Origin: Diphasiastrum complanatum
Lineage: Eukaryota; Streptophyta; Lycopodiopsida; Lycopodiales; Lycopodiaceae
Length of the DNA: 64,000 nucleotides
Assembly: GCA_029204225.1 (NCBI GenBank)
Contig: CM055097.1
Location: 44,420,942-44,484,941, forward strand
Reading direction: 5' to 3'
Each line of letters begins with the position of its first letter. Position 1 is the stretch's first letter. This document shows positions 10,961-23,440 of this stretch, one piece after another. A program made the translations under genes and the position numbers. The notes under the pieces were generated by a model. It was not told where the DNA came from, made no database searches, and saw only the letters and a program-made list of their open reading frames with translations.

Positions 10961-12520
10961 AATTTTCGTTTGCGGCCAGGTTCTATCATCTTGAAGGGTT
11001 TTTCATGATGGTGCAACTGAGTATTAACATCCGTTTGTGGATCTATTTGCGGCACATGTGAAGAATTGGCTTCGGCTGTTATTTTAGTGGCTTTCAAGGC
11101 TTCTTCTTCTTGCAACTGTTTAATCCACTGCCTCATGTTCTGGTATCTCTTCTTTTCTGAGTTGAGATTCGGATACACCTCTGATGTAGTAGGTATATCT
11201 GTAGTTGGTACAGATTCAGCAGGTACTGGATCAACTAGAACCTCTTTATGCTTTTGAGCTCTGGTAACAACCATCAAAGGTACACTTGGTTCAACAGACT
11301 GAACTGTTGGTCTTTGCTTGATCATAATTACATTTACTGGAGCAGTAAATGGTGGCGGTTTTGGTCTTGCTGGACAATCCTTGTAACAATGGCCATAACC
11401 ACATTTTTGACAAAATGGGACAAAATTGCCTTTGTTTGGACATTCTACAACTCTGTGGTTTTCTCCACATGCAATGCATCCAAGTGGTGCTCTAGCCCAT
11501 TGTCTAGCTGCTTGTTGTTGCGCGGCAGCATAGATAGCATACTGATATGAAGGACCAATTTCTTGATCATTATTGTGATTCCATTACTCATTACCACTAT
11601 AAGACGCAGGTTCCAATAGATTAGCAGGAGGAGCATTTTGTGCTGGTGGAGCTGGCAAAGCTGGTCGTTCAGAAAATCCAAGGAAAAAGTTGCGAGCCTT
11701 AGCTTCATGACCCTTTGCATAAGTAGGTTCCCGATATTGAAGCTTAGCATACCTTTGCTGGATAATCCAAGGATTAAATGAGCAAAATGTTGTTTCATTT
11801 CCCATAGAATTGCACAGATGACAAATAGTATTCGTCATTCGTTGTTTCAATATTGGACATTTGTTCATGGTGTGATTTCCCACACAAAGTGAACACCAAA
11901 CATTTTTCGGACTAGGAAAGGTCTTAGCAAAATTTTTAGTTGCTTTGCTACTTTGAGCCTACACCTCTTCCAAAGCTTTAAGCTTCTCGTCGAATTGAGA
12001 CTGCATCTTATCCAACTGTATATGTTGTTTTTGACCAAGTTTTTTGAACTCGTTCATCATCAACTCCATAGTAGCATTAATATTCATGGATGCAATAGTG
12101 GTGGATGTAGTAGTGGTTTGCCCGCTGTATATGGCAGCATTTCAATATTCGGTTCATCATCAAAATCTTCATCCTCCTCTCGTATCGCATTGTCCATAGA
12201 TTTTTTTTAAAAAATATATTTTGTATGGTATTTCAGCTCACGTCTAATCTGCTTAGGTAGACTTGCTAAAAATCACATGATCATAGCTTCATCATTAATT
12301 AGATCGGGATCACACTCAGATATGAGGTGTTTAACCCATTCAATATAGTCTTGTACCCCTCCCCTCTTTCACATTTTAACTTTACTTAAAAGGACAAAGA
12401 GATCTTCCATAAATTTTTGAGGTTTAAATCTTGTGATGGGGGCTTGTTTTACAACCTCCCAATCTGCATGTTCTGTTTCATCTTGATTATAGAACCAATC
12501 TTGTGTAGGAATGTCCATTG
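10954..12520 (-). pseudogene. Ty3/gypsy gag remnant with zinc knuckles
   Basis: The probable start is ATG at 12518-12520 (MDIPTQDWFYNQDETEHADW) on the minus strand. Downstream the frame carries CX2CX4HX4C-like knuckles: CIACGENHRVVECP and CQKCGYGHCYKDCP (about 11475-11365), and more divergent CSLC...H...C and CHLC...C near 11890-11775. A Pro/Ala-rich segment (ALPAPPAQNAPPA) and a charged tail (to GRKRKLS, 10954) follow. A stop at about 11588 interrupts an otherwise continuous frame. It belongs with the protease, RT and integrase remnants downstream. Confidence 0.75.
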
Positions 12521-13245
12521 TAAATCAGTTCAATCAGACAATGAGATTTGATCTAGATTTTTCAATCAAATCCTACCTTAAATTAGATCTGTAAACTTAT
12601 ATTACTTGATTTTCTAGAAAAAGATCTTTTTTCAAGCGATCGACACTTCTAAAAAGAGATTTTCTTAGAATCACTATCAGGATATAACAGAATATCTCAA
12701 AAATTTGACAAAGACTAGATTTGGTGAATCAGAACCTAGAAATAGTGCTGACAAAGTTTTCCTGGGCAAAGGTAGACTCGACGAAGGTTCTTCATTATTA
12801 TTTTGGGAAAAAATCATTAATCTGACTGTTTTAGAACAAATTTTAAAAAAAAAAAACTTTCGCCAAACTCACAAATGATGACTTACTATATTTAAAATCC
12901 TCAGAAAAGTCAGCAAAGATTTTGACAAAGATTACAAGAGTATTACTGTCACTTCTGCAAAAAGATCTCTTTTTGACAAAAATAGGTCAATATGACAAAT
13001 GCCCTTGACAAAGACGTTCGCCCAACTCACTAATTATCAAAAATAGTAAGTAGGATTGACACAGACTCTAGCGAAGGTTTAGGCAAAGGTTCTTTTTCAA
13101 AGAACTGATATTTATACAAAAAGTTGTAAATTTTCACAAAAGATAATCACATCCATCAATTAGCAACCACAAATAAAACATGAGAGATGGAGGAAAAGAG
13201 ATAGAGAGCAAGGACATTCCACATCCATTTCATAAGAGGGCAATG
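12521..13245 (-). other. 5' leader of the minus-strand gypsy element
   Basis: An A/T-rich, gene-free stretch between the gag start and the LTR-like sequence. It contains repeated GACAAAG and AAAAAGATCT-like words but no clear primer-binding site. Confidence 0.35.
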
Positions 13246-13362
13246 TGCTTGTATTGAAATGCTTCTTGGTTTCCAAGGGGAGGTTCGAACCTAAGACCAA
13301 AGAAACTTTGGATGTCAAGCTAACCAACTAAGCCAACCTCATTGGTTGCTTGTATTGAAATG
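13246..13362 (-). mobile_element. 85-bp tRNA-derived retroposon with 16-bp target-site duplication
   Basis: The insert 13262-13346 is flanked by two identical copies of TGCTTGTATTGAAATG (13246-13261 and 13347-13362). On the minus strand it carries an A-box match (TGGCTTAGTTGG) with an intact D-arm (GCT...AGC), a CCAAAG/CTTTGG hairpin at the anticodon-arm position, and a B-box match (GGTTCGAACC). The acceptor ends do not pair, so it is not a working tRNA. The perfect duplication indicates insertion by a target-primed mechanism; a tRNA retropseudogene or minimal SINE fits best. Confidence 0.7.
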
Positions 13363-13730
13363 AAGAGAGAACATGTATAATGATTTGAAATTGTCTCTTA
13401 TATAGTGAATTGAGGAGATGAGTGTCCCAATTTCTATTGGCTAATCTAAACCTAAGTATTCAAATAGTGGAGGGAACCCACTCATTAATGGGAGGACCCA
13501 GTTTTAAAATGAATTTTGGTGGAAACCCATGCTTTGTTCACTAATTTGACTTTTAGGCCCTGTGACATTAAAAGTCCTGCATAATAGGCCTAAAGTCATT
13601 TTATTGACTTTCTAATTAATCAAATCTCTATGTGATCATTGGGTTGGACTTACACACGTAGGGTGCCAAATCCCTCTCACTTATTAGCTAGGGTTAGGGT
13701 GGCCTTGGGATCCGCAAACCTTCCAATAGA
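13363..13730 (-). repeat. Probable 5' LTR of the minus-strand gypsy element
   Basis: In reverse complement this shares GTGTGTAAGTCCAACCCAAT and flanking words with 4775-5250. It lies upstream of the gag start in the element's orientation. The true LTR ends are not clear, and no matching 3' LTR lies within the remnant. Confidence 0.45.
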
Positions 13731-13890
13731 CGCTATAGCCTATAGAAGACGGCTGGACTAGGATGATGCTGATTGACGATTGATACCTGATGATGATGAT
13801 TGATATCATGACGTTACAGCCTATAGAAGATGGCTGGATTGGGATGATGTTGATTGATGAGTGATACCTTGATGATTCTGATTGATACTA
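13731..13890. repeat. Two imperfect tandem copies of an about 80-bp unit
   Basis: Copy 1 (13731-13808) and copy 2 (13811-13890) share AGCCTATAGAAGA-GGCTGGA, GGGATGATG-TGATTGA and GATTGATA. No coding content. Confidence 0.75.
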
Positions 13891-13989
13891 TTGATGTCTG
13901 ATTTTTGCTCACACTTCCGCTTAACTCAGTGATTGGATGCTAATTTTCACTCAGGTAGTGTATATGAGACTTTCGCTCAATGAGCACCT

Positions 13990-14122
<133 letters not shown>

Positions 14123-14539
14123 ATGGAGAGGCTACACGAATGACATAGAGCACCATAGCAAGAGCGAGCGATAGAGAAGCAAGGTGAGGCGGCACTCAAC
14201 GAGGGAAATACATGTAGGGAGAGAGAGGTCGCTTGGCATGGACAACGGCCGAGGGCATGAAATAATGATTTTAATGCTAGAATATTAGCCATTTAAGAGC
14301 TTGTGTAACTTTAAATGCAAAAACATTCCAAAATTATATAAAAATAGAAAAAGAAACTTAAAACAATATCTAAAACCTTGTTTAGGACTTTTTATTTATA
14401 AATTTGAATTTTTTTTTGACTTTTTTTTGGGCATTTGAGAGCTTTTTTTGCAAAAAAAGAGAGTATTTCCATGATACGAAACTATTCTATGATACGGAAT
14501 GGTTCCGTACCTTGGGACAACATGTTCTACGAGGTTCTT

Positions 14540-14541
14540 AC

Positions 14542-14585
<44 letters not shown>

Positions 14586-14737
14586 GTAGACATACATACA
14601 TACGTACATACACACACATGCACACACACATAGATGTATATATTTCAGACCCATACAAGATATAAGCCACTTCAAAACATATAAGGTAAAAGCCAACACG
14701 ATCATTTATAAAAGAACTTTGCTTGTGGCTATAATGC

Positions 14738-14779
<42 letters not shown>

Positions 14780-14840
14780 GTACACATACATACATACATA
14801 CACACACATGCACTCACACACACAGATGTGTGTGTGTGTA
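14540..14840. repeat. Duplicated compound (TG)n / (CATA)n microsatellite
   Basis: Block 1 (about 14546-14640) and block 2 (about 14740-14840) have the same order: a TG run, TAGATATATGTA, a CATACATA run, a CACACA run with ATGCA, then AGATGT. The two blocks look like a segmental duplication about 195 bp apart. Confidence 0.85.
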
Positions 14841-14849
14841 TGGAAATAG

Positions 14850-16620
14850 ACAAACACTTATATCATATATGTGTGAGTATCACTTTTTTGTGCATGTATG
14901 TATGGTCTTTCATGGAATGACTCTCATAAAAGTTCACCTCAAAGGAGCTTTACGTTACAACATTTTGGAAAAATATGTTCACCTTTTAATAGGAAAGATG
15001 TTAAACTAAAAATATTGAAAACATCTCAAGAGGAAAGAAAAAGTACTCAAAATAGCTTCATAGGTTAGATCATACAAAGTTGTTTGCACCTTTTACATGA
15101 ATATAGTTAACTATAATTAAGCTTTATGAGTAGAATTAAGCTCAATACATAGAGTCTCAAACCAATCAAATTTGTACTAGCTAGCAATTTTTTTAAAAGG
15201 AACCGCTCTTAAAAAAATATGGCGATGTGTTTTTGAATTTTTCCAGGAAATTGGGACTTTTAGCTACTTAAAGTTTTGATGATTTTCAACTTTAAGAACT
15301 CTTCATTTTGGCTAAAGCTAATGACAATGGGAAAAAAGATGATGGTTAGCAGCAACATAAAGAGCTACTTTGACTTGGTTCTAGAGCTCAGTACTTATGA
15401 TTAATTTGATTTCTTTTCTTCCAATGTGTAGTTATGAACATGCTAGTTTTCTTGAGAATGACATTGAAAGGTGCAATATTAAAAGGCAAGATAATGATTC
15501 CCTTTATAAGTTTATCTTTCAACTTCGAATCTAATTTTGTGCACTACAATTGTTTTCATATCAAGTGACTTATGGGTGCCACAAAAGAATCACATATATC
15601 TAGAATACATATATTATAAGAATCGTAACAAAACAATCATCTCGGTCCCACCATCATAAAGGTGATAAGAACTATATGAAAATATTAGCACTTAGCTTGA
15701 ACAATGACTTAATAGAATGAGTACCCATGCATCATTATTTATTAGATCTACATGTGACTTGTTAGGATTATCATATAAACAAATGTGAGAATGTTATACG
15801 CAGATTTTAGAAGAGTGAAATCAAATCACATCATGCAAAAGAAAAGGTATTTTTTTTGAAAATATAATGATTATGAATATTTTTTTTTCAAATTTATCTT
15901 TCAAGATTTTGAGTACCTTGTACTATGTAAAATTATATATTTTTCTCTTTGGATAACAATTATTGATATGAATTTGATCTGCATAGTCAAGCTTAGATGA
16001 GTACGTGGAATAACTCATCATAACTTATTAAAAGCATACAAACCTATCAATGGTTCAGTTTATTTCCATTAAGGCGCCAAACCTTACAAATTCATTATGA
16101 ATCAATGTGGGTTATAGTTGATTTCTCAAATTGATTAAGACATGCTAAATATCCTCTCTCGCATGGATGTCTGCTTATACAAGAAGATTGTAGTGAATAT
16201 GCCTTGAATAGTGCTAATATTGCAAACATTGCCCCTTAGAATGGCTTATTTGGTTGTGCTTTTCTCTTATCCCTTTGATGCTTGGAGTATGATGCTTTTT
16301 TAAAATTCGCTAACATCTTGGATTTGACTGAATTTACAAGCTTTGTGCCCTAGTCTTTGGAGAACCTTATGTTAAGTTGTTAAAAGGTAAATTTTTGTGA
16401 TATGCCAATGAGTTGGAATGCCATTGGCCACTATTTTAGTTTTGTGAATAGATGTTAACATTTTTCATCATTATCGCGTCTGCACAATTGTTTTGCCACG
16501 TAATAGCAAAAATGTTGAACATTGATAATTAACAAGGTATTTCACAAGCCATAAGTAGATGTTGAGTTGCATGTGTTCGTAAACATTAACTTTAATATAT
16601 TTTATTTCTATTCAATACTA
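14850..16620. other. AT-rich stretch without a recognised gene
   Basis: About 1.8 kb in which I see no conserved protein motif, RNA gene or tandem array. It runs up to the CACTA remnant. Confidence 0.55.
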
Positions 16621-16625
16621 ACTAG

Positions 16626-17410
16626 TTGACAAAGTTTGTAACACTATTGGGTATTTGCCATAGGTTGTTATGTTCACTATTGCCCGAGGACAATACAATT
16701 CCAAATTCAAGGAAAGATGTTAAAAAAATATTGGCGATGCTTCGAATGGACTACAATTGCATTCATGCACGTCCATATGATTGCATATTATACAATGTAC
16801 ATGAATCAAAAACAAGTTGCCCTAAGTGTGAATCTCCACGATATTGGCAAGCTGTGCAAGGAACCAAAGTTGCATCCAAGGCTGTGCACCATTTTTCCAA
16901 TATTACCGCACATCCAACACATGTTCTGTTGCGAGTCCTTGGCCAAATTGATGGATTGGCATGCTCGGAATAGATCCATTGATGGTGTCATGAGAACACC
17001 ATGTGATAGTATGGCCACAAAACACATTGAAGAAGAGTGGCTGATATTTCATACAGAGCCAAGACATTTAAGACTTGGGTTGGCCATGGATGGTATTAAT
17101 CCTCATGGCCATCAGTCTTCTACTTGGACAACATGGCCAGTGATGCTTGTGAATTACAACATACCTCCATGGATGACAATGAAAAAAGGTCATCTTGTAC
17201 TTGCTCTCATCATTCCTGGTCGTTACAAGGTAAAAAACATGGATATCTATCTAGAGCCTATTGTCGAGGAGTTGCAAATTCTTTGGAGAGGGATTCGTGT
17301 ATACACTATGGAGACACTTCAATCAGTCTTACAATGTTCTACATGGGCTTTGATCAAGCTAGATTTGCCGATTTTTGGCAATTCTTCACACTCCTCAAAT
17401 TTAGCTTGAT
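16626..17410 (+). pseudogene. CACTA (En/Spm) transposase remnant, Transposase_21-like
   Basis: Two overlapping frames carry successive parts of a TNP2-type transposase. The first (16626-16973) has LLPEDNTIPNSRKDVKKIL, DYNCIHARPYDCILY and CPKCESPRYW. After a frame change (16717-17409 frame) come HMFCCESLAKLMDWHARNRS, PRHLRLGLAMDGINPHGHQS, STWTTWPVMLVNYNIPPWMT and MDIYLEPIVEELQILW. These are hallmark motifs of the family. The frameshift and short length make it a pseudogene. It may be the source family of the weak fragments at 4518 and 22906. Confidence 0.85.
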
Positions 17411-17446
17411 CTATTTACAACTCTCTTGATAGATGAATGAGAGATT

Positions 17447-18990
17447 TTAGAAGTGTCTAAAAAATCCAGCTACAAACAAGGCACTTTTGAGACTCCAATA
17501 GAGAATGATGTCCATGAAGGATCTTTCACCACCTCTTAGAGGATCCCTTACAAGATGTTCCATAAATGTGTCTATATTCATGTAGCACACTTCAAAACTA
17601 AACATCATTCCAAGCCATAGATTCCAAGGCATTTTGTGCACTTGAAGATACATCAATTAAAATATTAAGTGCATAAATAATGTTGCCAAAGACAACTTGC
17701 CTTGCTTGATCCATATGATTGAGCCTTGATGGCTCCATCTTGATACTCAAGGTTCTTCTTGGAGTCCTTGGGTCTTGAGCTTGCTCCTCCACTTGACTTG
17801 ACTCCAAACCATCAATGAACTGAATAAGGTGTTGATCCAAATGTGCTTCTTCAAGTTTACAAATCTTCCACTTTTTAAAGATCACATTTCCACCATTGGC
17901 AACTTCTTTGATGGAAAACAAGTAGATTCTACAATCTCTACTTGAAGAGCAAAACACTACCATTATTCCTATCATTGAAATAGGATCATCTTTGGTCCTT
18001 CCATTGGAATGATCATGCTCAAAGCATGTGAACCCAAAGATTTTCAATACAAATGATATTTCATCTTTTATGACACTATTCAAACTATTACAAAAATAGT
18101 TATCCAATGAAATTGCTTTATCAACAACAAATGGAGATTTGAAAGCATCTAATTTCATTGTCTTGTCATAAACTAAACACCATAGATCTTAAAGATAAGC
18201 AACAAATCACTCCATGTCTACTGATACTATCTAACAAGTACTCAAAGATAGTAGACTCTCCAATGCTCACCATCCTTGCAAGATGCACACTTGAATGGAA
18301 AATTCGCATGCAATTTGATGACTCGGCCATTGTGATCTTGAATGGAAAATTCGCATGCAATTTGCATTGAGGACTCTATTAGAACTCTCATGCTTTGAGG
18401 CTGATCCTCAAGATCTTCCTCATTTTGATGCTCCTCCTCAATGCAAGCAAGACCACACTTTGTCAAGATCTCCTCCTTTGCCAAGCTCATTCTTTCAAAA
18501 GCAACACTAGCTTCCAACTTAAACAATCTTCCATGTTTAAATCCCTTTGCAATGCAAATATCATTCATCAAGCTGAAGAAAACACCATGCTTAAAGTGGA
18601 CATCCAGACCACTTTCTAAGAGTAGACCAACACTAAGCATATTCTTGGTGATTGATGTTGCATAAAGGACATTTTCTAGATCCATGCACTTTGAGGATTC
18701 TAGACACAAAGAGATGGTGCCAATACCATCTATCCTACACTCTTCATCATTTGCAATAAAGAGAAACTTTTTAGCATCCTTGAAAGAGTGTAAGGTTGAG
18801 AAAAAGTCCTTTTCACAAGACATGTGGGAGCTAGCCCCTCTGTCGATCCACCAATTGTCTCTTGAATTGCTATTGCTTGTTGGTGAGGATGTAGATGCCA
18901 TCAAGAATACATCTACTTCAACCTCCTCCTCCTCCTTTGCAAGGTTTCCTTTGTTAAAATTGGCAAAAGCTAACTTAATCATATCTTGTG
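17447..18990 (-). pseudogene. Ty1/copia polyprotein remnant (protease, integrase C-terminus)
   Basis: The minus-strand frame 18982-18242 contains WWIDRGASSHMSCEKDF, the copia aspartic protease, with DSG changed to DRG. The frame then has VLYATSITKNMLSVGLLLES and GRLFKLEA. A second frame, 18158-17598, holds LKIFGFTCFEHDHSNGRTKD, part of the integrase C-terminal region, and SSSAQNALESMAWNDV, the start of the RT domain. The expected GAG-pre-integrase and catalytic core between them are deleted or unrecognisable. The altered protease triad and the deletion show it is dead. Confidence 0.8.
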
Positions 18991-19027
18991 AATACCATTA
19001 TGAGTAGTACATATCATCATAAGACAT

Positions 19028-19716
19028 GTGTGGAGCCTGTTCCCACATGTGAAATAAATGCATTTATCATTTAAATGAGTCATATAGGTTGTACATACCA
19101 TTTCATTTGAGATCTAGTGGCTAAAATGGCCAAAATCTAGTTTTCTAGCTATATGCCACTTGGCATCATTTTATTGGTAGCCAGCTTGTAGTAGATATTT
19201 GTGCAAGTCCCTATAAATTAGGAAAATTGCCTAAAATCAAGGGAGGTGGCTATAAGTTAGAAAACTTGGTCCATGTGCCATATTGATGATTATTGGTGGG
19301 TCCTTTGATGAGCAGGCACTCTCACACGTGCCAAATCAGCTGAGTAAGCATCAGCTCTTGTGTATATATGGTGGCTCATTTGGCCATAATTGACATGGCA
19401 GGTAAATCTTGGTTTTGGAGCAATTCTAGTGTTTTCTCTCTATTTGTCTTGTGTTTTTATGCATTGATTGGGTTCTAAGCTTAGTATACTTTATTCTTAG
19501 CCTACTGTTCGTACTCTGACAGGTTTTCACATGTGTGAAACCAGCAAGTACAAGTTTTGATCAATAATGATTGTTCTTGTTAAATTTATTCATCTAGATT
19601 TGATCTAACTGCTATCTAATCTTGTGTAGATTGATAGGTTGATCTAATCTAACATCCAATCACACTTGTGGATCTGATTCAGATCTATTCTTGGTCCATT
19701 TTGCTGTACTTTGACA
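19028..19716 (+). repeat. Candidate 5' LTR of an LTR retroelement
   Basis: The sequence between TGTGTGGAGCC (19028) and the primer-binding site at 19717 looks like an LTR. It has a TATATATGG promoter-like motif near 19360 and CACATGTG words. A diverged echo (CACACGTGTGGAGTACT) occurs near 22610, but I cannot define a matching 3' LTR. Confidence 0.4.
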
Positions 19717-19730
19717 TGGTATCAGAGCCA
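19717..19730 (+). other. Primer-binding site, initiator-Met tRNA type
   Basis: TGGTATCAGAGCCA exactly matches the usual plant PBS complementary to the 3' end of initiator tRNA-Met. It marks the end of a 5' LTR just to its left. Confidence 0.8.
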
Positions 19731-20639
19731 AGTACAAGTGCATTTAAGGCATTGATCTAAACTATACCCAAATCGGCAGGTTTTTGGAAACAAGCTAATA
19801 TTGAGGTAGCGAGGTTGAATGGATAGCTAGAACCATCATATTTGTGCCAAATCTTGTTGTGGGCTGAAGGTGCATTTTCCACACATGTGTAGCCGTACAA
19901 TATCTATTTTGGACAATAAAATTCAGTTTGGTGCATTTTGACTTCGTACACCCAATTTTGAGTCAATTTAGTGCATTTTTCAAGCTTTCACTTGCATTGT
20001 TTCTATTCCATTGATTTGTTCTTAGTTTAGATCAATCATATAGATGGATTAAAGCTTGTTTACAGTACATTGAAGTTGATTCTCTGATTTTTTGAGTGTT
20101 CATTGAAGTTGAGAGAGAAAGAGTGCTATAAACCAAAGATTAAGGAGTGATTTGCAAGGGGAGAGATTGAAATCCATTATACCTTCATTCTAGATTTGTT
20201 CAAGAGTGAAAGGGATGAGTCTAGAAGCATCTTAATGCTAGAAGACACTCTTGGATCAGTCCTCCAAGTGAAATCTTAGTGAATTTCTAAAGCACAAACA
20301 CTCATAAAGGCAAAATCTACCAATACAAGGTGATAAGAATTGTTGGCAAGTACTAGAAGAAAAATTTGAGATCCAAGTCACATTGTTCACCCCTACTCAA
20401 GTGTGTGAGTGTGTTTTTGACTTTAATTAAAGTCATAAATGTGAGTGAGGCATATGTGTTGTGGTTGATCCAAAATTTTCAAGAGATCCTTCCTTTGTAG
20501 AGGGAAAGAACTAGTAACTCAATTCTTGACTTTGGTGGAAAAATTGTTTATTCATTGTGATCAAATCTTGCTAAGTGGAATTAGCTCTTTGTAAGCACAT
20601 ATCTTAGTGAGAGAGAAGCATCAAATTTTTGAAAATTTG

Positions 20640-21400
20640 AATTTCATTCCAACTCTAAAGAGGTAGAGTCATTGGTACTTGGTGGAGTCCAATAGGGGTG
20701 AATGAATTCAATTTTTTGAGCAAAACTTTGACATTATATGTATGAAACTCAAATAAGTTCTATTCAACTTTCTTTGTGAGAGTGTGAGGGTCAAGTTGTG
20801 ATCCCATTGGGAGTCTAGAATAGGGAGGAGTCCATATTTGAGTGTTCATACATGATTGGGATCTTTGTGAATCTCTAGATGTCTAATTTTTAAGCTTGGT
20901 GAAAAATTATTGACATAGATTGTTATCAAACCATTTCATGTCCATTCCAAATATTAAGAGTGAGATTCTTTGGGTCAAGAGGGATTCCAAAAGGGGTGAT
21001 TGGATCTGATATTTGTGTGTTTGAATCAAGTATACATGTCAAGTTTTTGTGATCTAGTGTAGATCCTTTTTTTGTGAAAATTAGTGGTTTAGTTTGTTGT
21101 CACTCAAATCAAATTCAATCCAAATCTCAAGAGTGAGATTATTTGGGTCAAGAGTGAGTCCAAAAGAAGTGACTAAGTTTGTTTTTCAAGTATTTGAAAC
21201 AAAACCCATACTTTGTTCAAGAATCTCAAAAGTTGAGTGAACTAGTCAAGAGAAAAAGAAAATCTAGGTATCAAATCTTTTCAAATCCATTCCAACTCTC
21301 AAGAGGAAGAGTCATTGGTATTTGTTGAGTCCAATAGGGGTGTTTGGATCTGATTTTTGTGATTTGATAGAGTGCTTTTGTCTTAGTGATCAAAGCAAAG
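20640..21400 (+). repeat. Imperfect repeats in the LTR-element leader
   Basis: A block with the words TCCATTCCAA-TCTC-AAGAG--AGA, then TT-GGT, then GAGTCCAA-AGGGGTG and GGATCTGA recurs near 20648, 20945, 21115 and 21288. The last three are about 170 bp apart. They lie between the PBS and the gag-like frame. Confidence 0.6.
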
Positions 21401-21560
21401 ATTAGTTTCCAATTGACTAGGTTGAAAGAGATATGATTCAAAATTTTGGTCTAGATCTTGTGTAGATCCTTCTAGATTGTTGAATGTGTTCAAATCTAGT
21501 TTCTTGAGAGTCACAAATTACATTTTGAGAAGTCATATCACTAGGTTCTACTTCCTCATC

Positions 21561-22454
21561 ATGGCATCAATAGGTGGCAACCTACTGGAGGCAAGTAAGG
21601 ATCCTAAATGCAACCTTTGTGGCAAGAGAGATCATTTTGTCTCAAGATGCTACAAAATGAAGACCAATCAATCCAAGGAGAACCAAAGCAAGGGGGCCGA
21701 GGTGAAGGATGGAGCTTCAATTTCAAAGTGCAAAGGAAAGAAGGACAAATCCAAGGAAAGGTGTTTCCTTTATGGAAAGATGCATGAGGCTTGGAGTCTC
21801 ACAAGGACTTACAAGATTTGTCTTCAAAAGTCCATCATCACACATTTCAAACCTTTAGAAGTTTTTCATTTGGAAGTGCATTGTTTGGTTCAAGATGCAA
21901 AGATAAATGTCACTTTCATTAATGTCACTTGGATTTATTTCATGTCCTTGGAAAGCATTTTGCTTGGAACTTTAGAAAAGTTCAAATTTATTGTTATGAT
22001 CCAAGAGATACCAAGAAAGACTAAGGAGGATCAATCACAAAATGAAAATAGTTCCATTTATGATCTCATGACATCTTATGAAGAACTATTTTGCTTTGAA
22101 GAGATTTTTGTATCTCAAAGGTGGAATAAGGCAATACTAGTTGAGTGTGATGCCTTAATAGATAGCAAAGCATGTTTTCCTTGTAAAATTACATTGAATA
22201 TGAAGTCAAGGAAATGGAAATGTCTTCATAATGTATTTTTTGTTGGTTTCAGTGAGATCGTGAATGATGTGTTCATTCATAATGTTGAAGATTGTAAATT
22301 TTTAATTTTAAAGGCAAGTTGTAAACTTCTTATGAGAATAAGTGAAGCATCCAAAGTGGACACTTATATCCATAAGCAAGTAGTTAGCCTTATTGAGATG
22401 GAAATACTTCTTGATTTCAATATTAGAAAAATTGATAAATTTTACAGTTTTTAG
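21561..22454 (+). pseudogene. gag-like remnant with zinc knuckle
   Basis: The first methionine with sensible coding content is at 21561 (MASIGGNLLEASKDPKCNLC). The frame has one CX2CX4HX4C knuckle, CNLCGKRDHFVSRC, a Lys/Gln-rich linker, and a second degraded knuckle (CFLYGKMHEAW). This layout is common in plant retroelement gag proteins. The remaining 230 or so residues are open but match nothing I know. It lies 1.8 kb downstream of the PBS and belongs with that LTR element. Confidence 0.55.
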
Positions 22455-22905
22455 GACAATAATGATTGTACTTTACAATCATAGAGAGTTATAATCAATG
22501 AATCTATCAAGTTCTACACATTAGATCTTGATCTAGATTCACTACACTTGGATTTAAGCAAGAGCAATGGATCAACACATCATTTTTTAGTGAGAGCGGC
22601 CTCACACGTGTGGAGTACTATCCACTGTACGGCCTGCACCTGAAACAACAAGTACAATGATACTAGATAGCAATCATACATAAAAATCAAAAGACAAATG
22701 ACTAGATACATACATCTGCACAAACGTAAATTATATATAGATCATCGTAATCAATCAATGGGATGTAGTTAACGAGATATACATTGTAGATGCTTTTATG
22801 CATTGATTATTTCTTCAGACGGAATTAGTAAAAAGCTCATAGCTTTTGCACAATATTACAAAACACACAAAAAATGTATCCTTGGAATGAGTTAAAAACA
22901 AAGAA

Positions 22906-23440
22906 ATGTTTATAGAGAGAAATGGTTCCTATTACACAGGGTCAAATATTTTCACCATGCGCTTAAGACAGTTCATAGGCAATGCTACGTATATTGGTCG
23001 TTATTATGAAGCTATGAAGGATGCTCATGCAAACAATAAAAAACTATCGTTCACCAAGTGGGATTTACACATAGTTGTAGTAGGCATGCACATCCCTATA
23101 CACATATCTCTTATCATCGTTATTTGTTCATTATATTATTTGGTACGTGCAATTTGTTGTTTTAATGCTGTTATGGTTGACTTTAATGCTACAAGCAACA
23201 TACAACCCATTTGGTCATAAGGTCGTCTATGTTGCATTGAACTTACGAAAAAAGAAAAGAAAAGAATTAGAGTGTGAGGTGTTGCAAACTTTCCCCAAGC
23301 CACTTGTAGTGATTCAAAGGAGATACCAATTTGATTGAAACCAAGCTTGACTATGTGGGAACCATATAAGAGATAATGGAAGTTGACTACATCTCTTTCA
23401 AGAACTTTTTATTTGATGTGAAATGGTTCTAAGAAAATTT
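22906..23440 (+). pseudogene. Unrecognised fragment, possibly CACTA-derived
   Basis: An open frame 22906-23220 (NGSYYTGSNIFTMRLRQFIG) is followed in another frame by EVDYISFKNFLFDVKWF near 23378-23430. The latter weakly resembles the DUF4216 motif of CACTA ORFs. Low weight. Confidence 0.2.
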
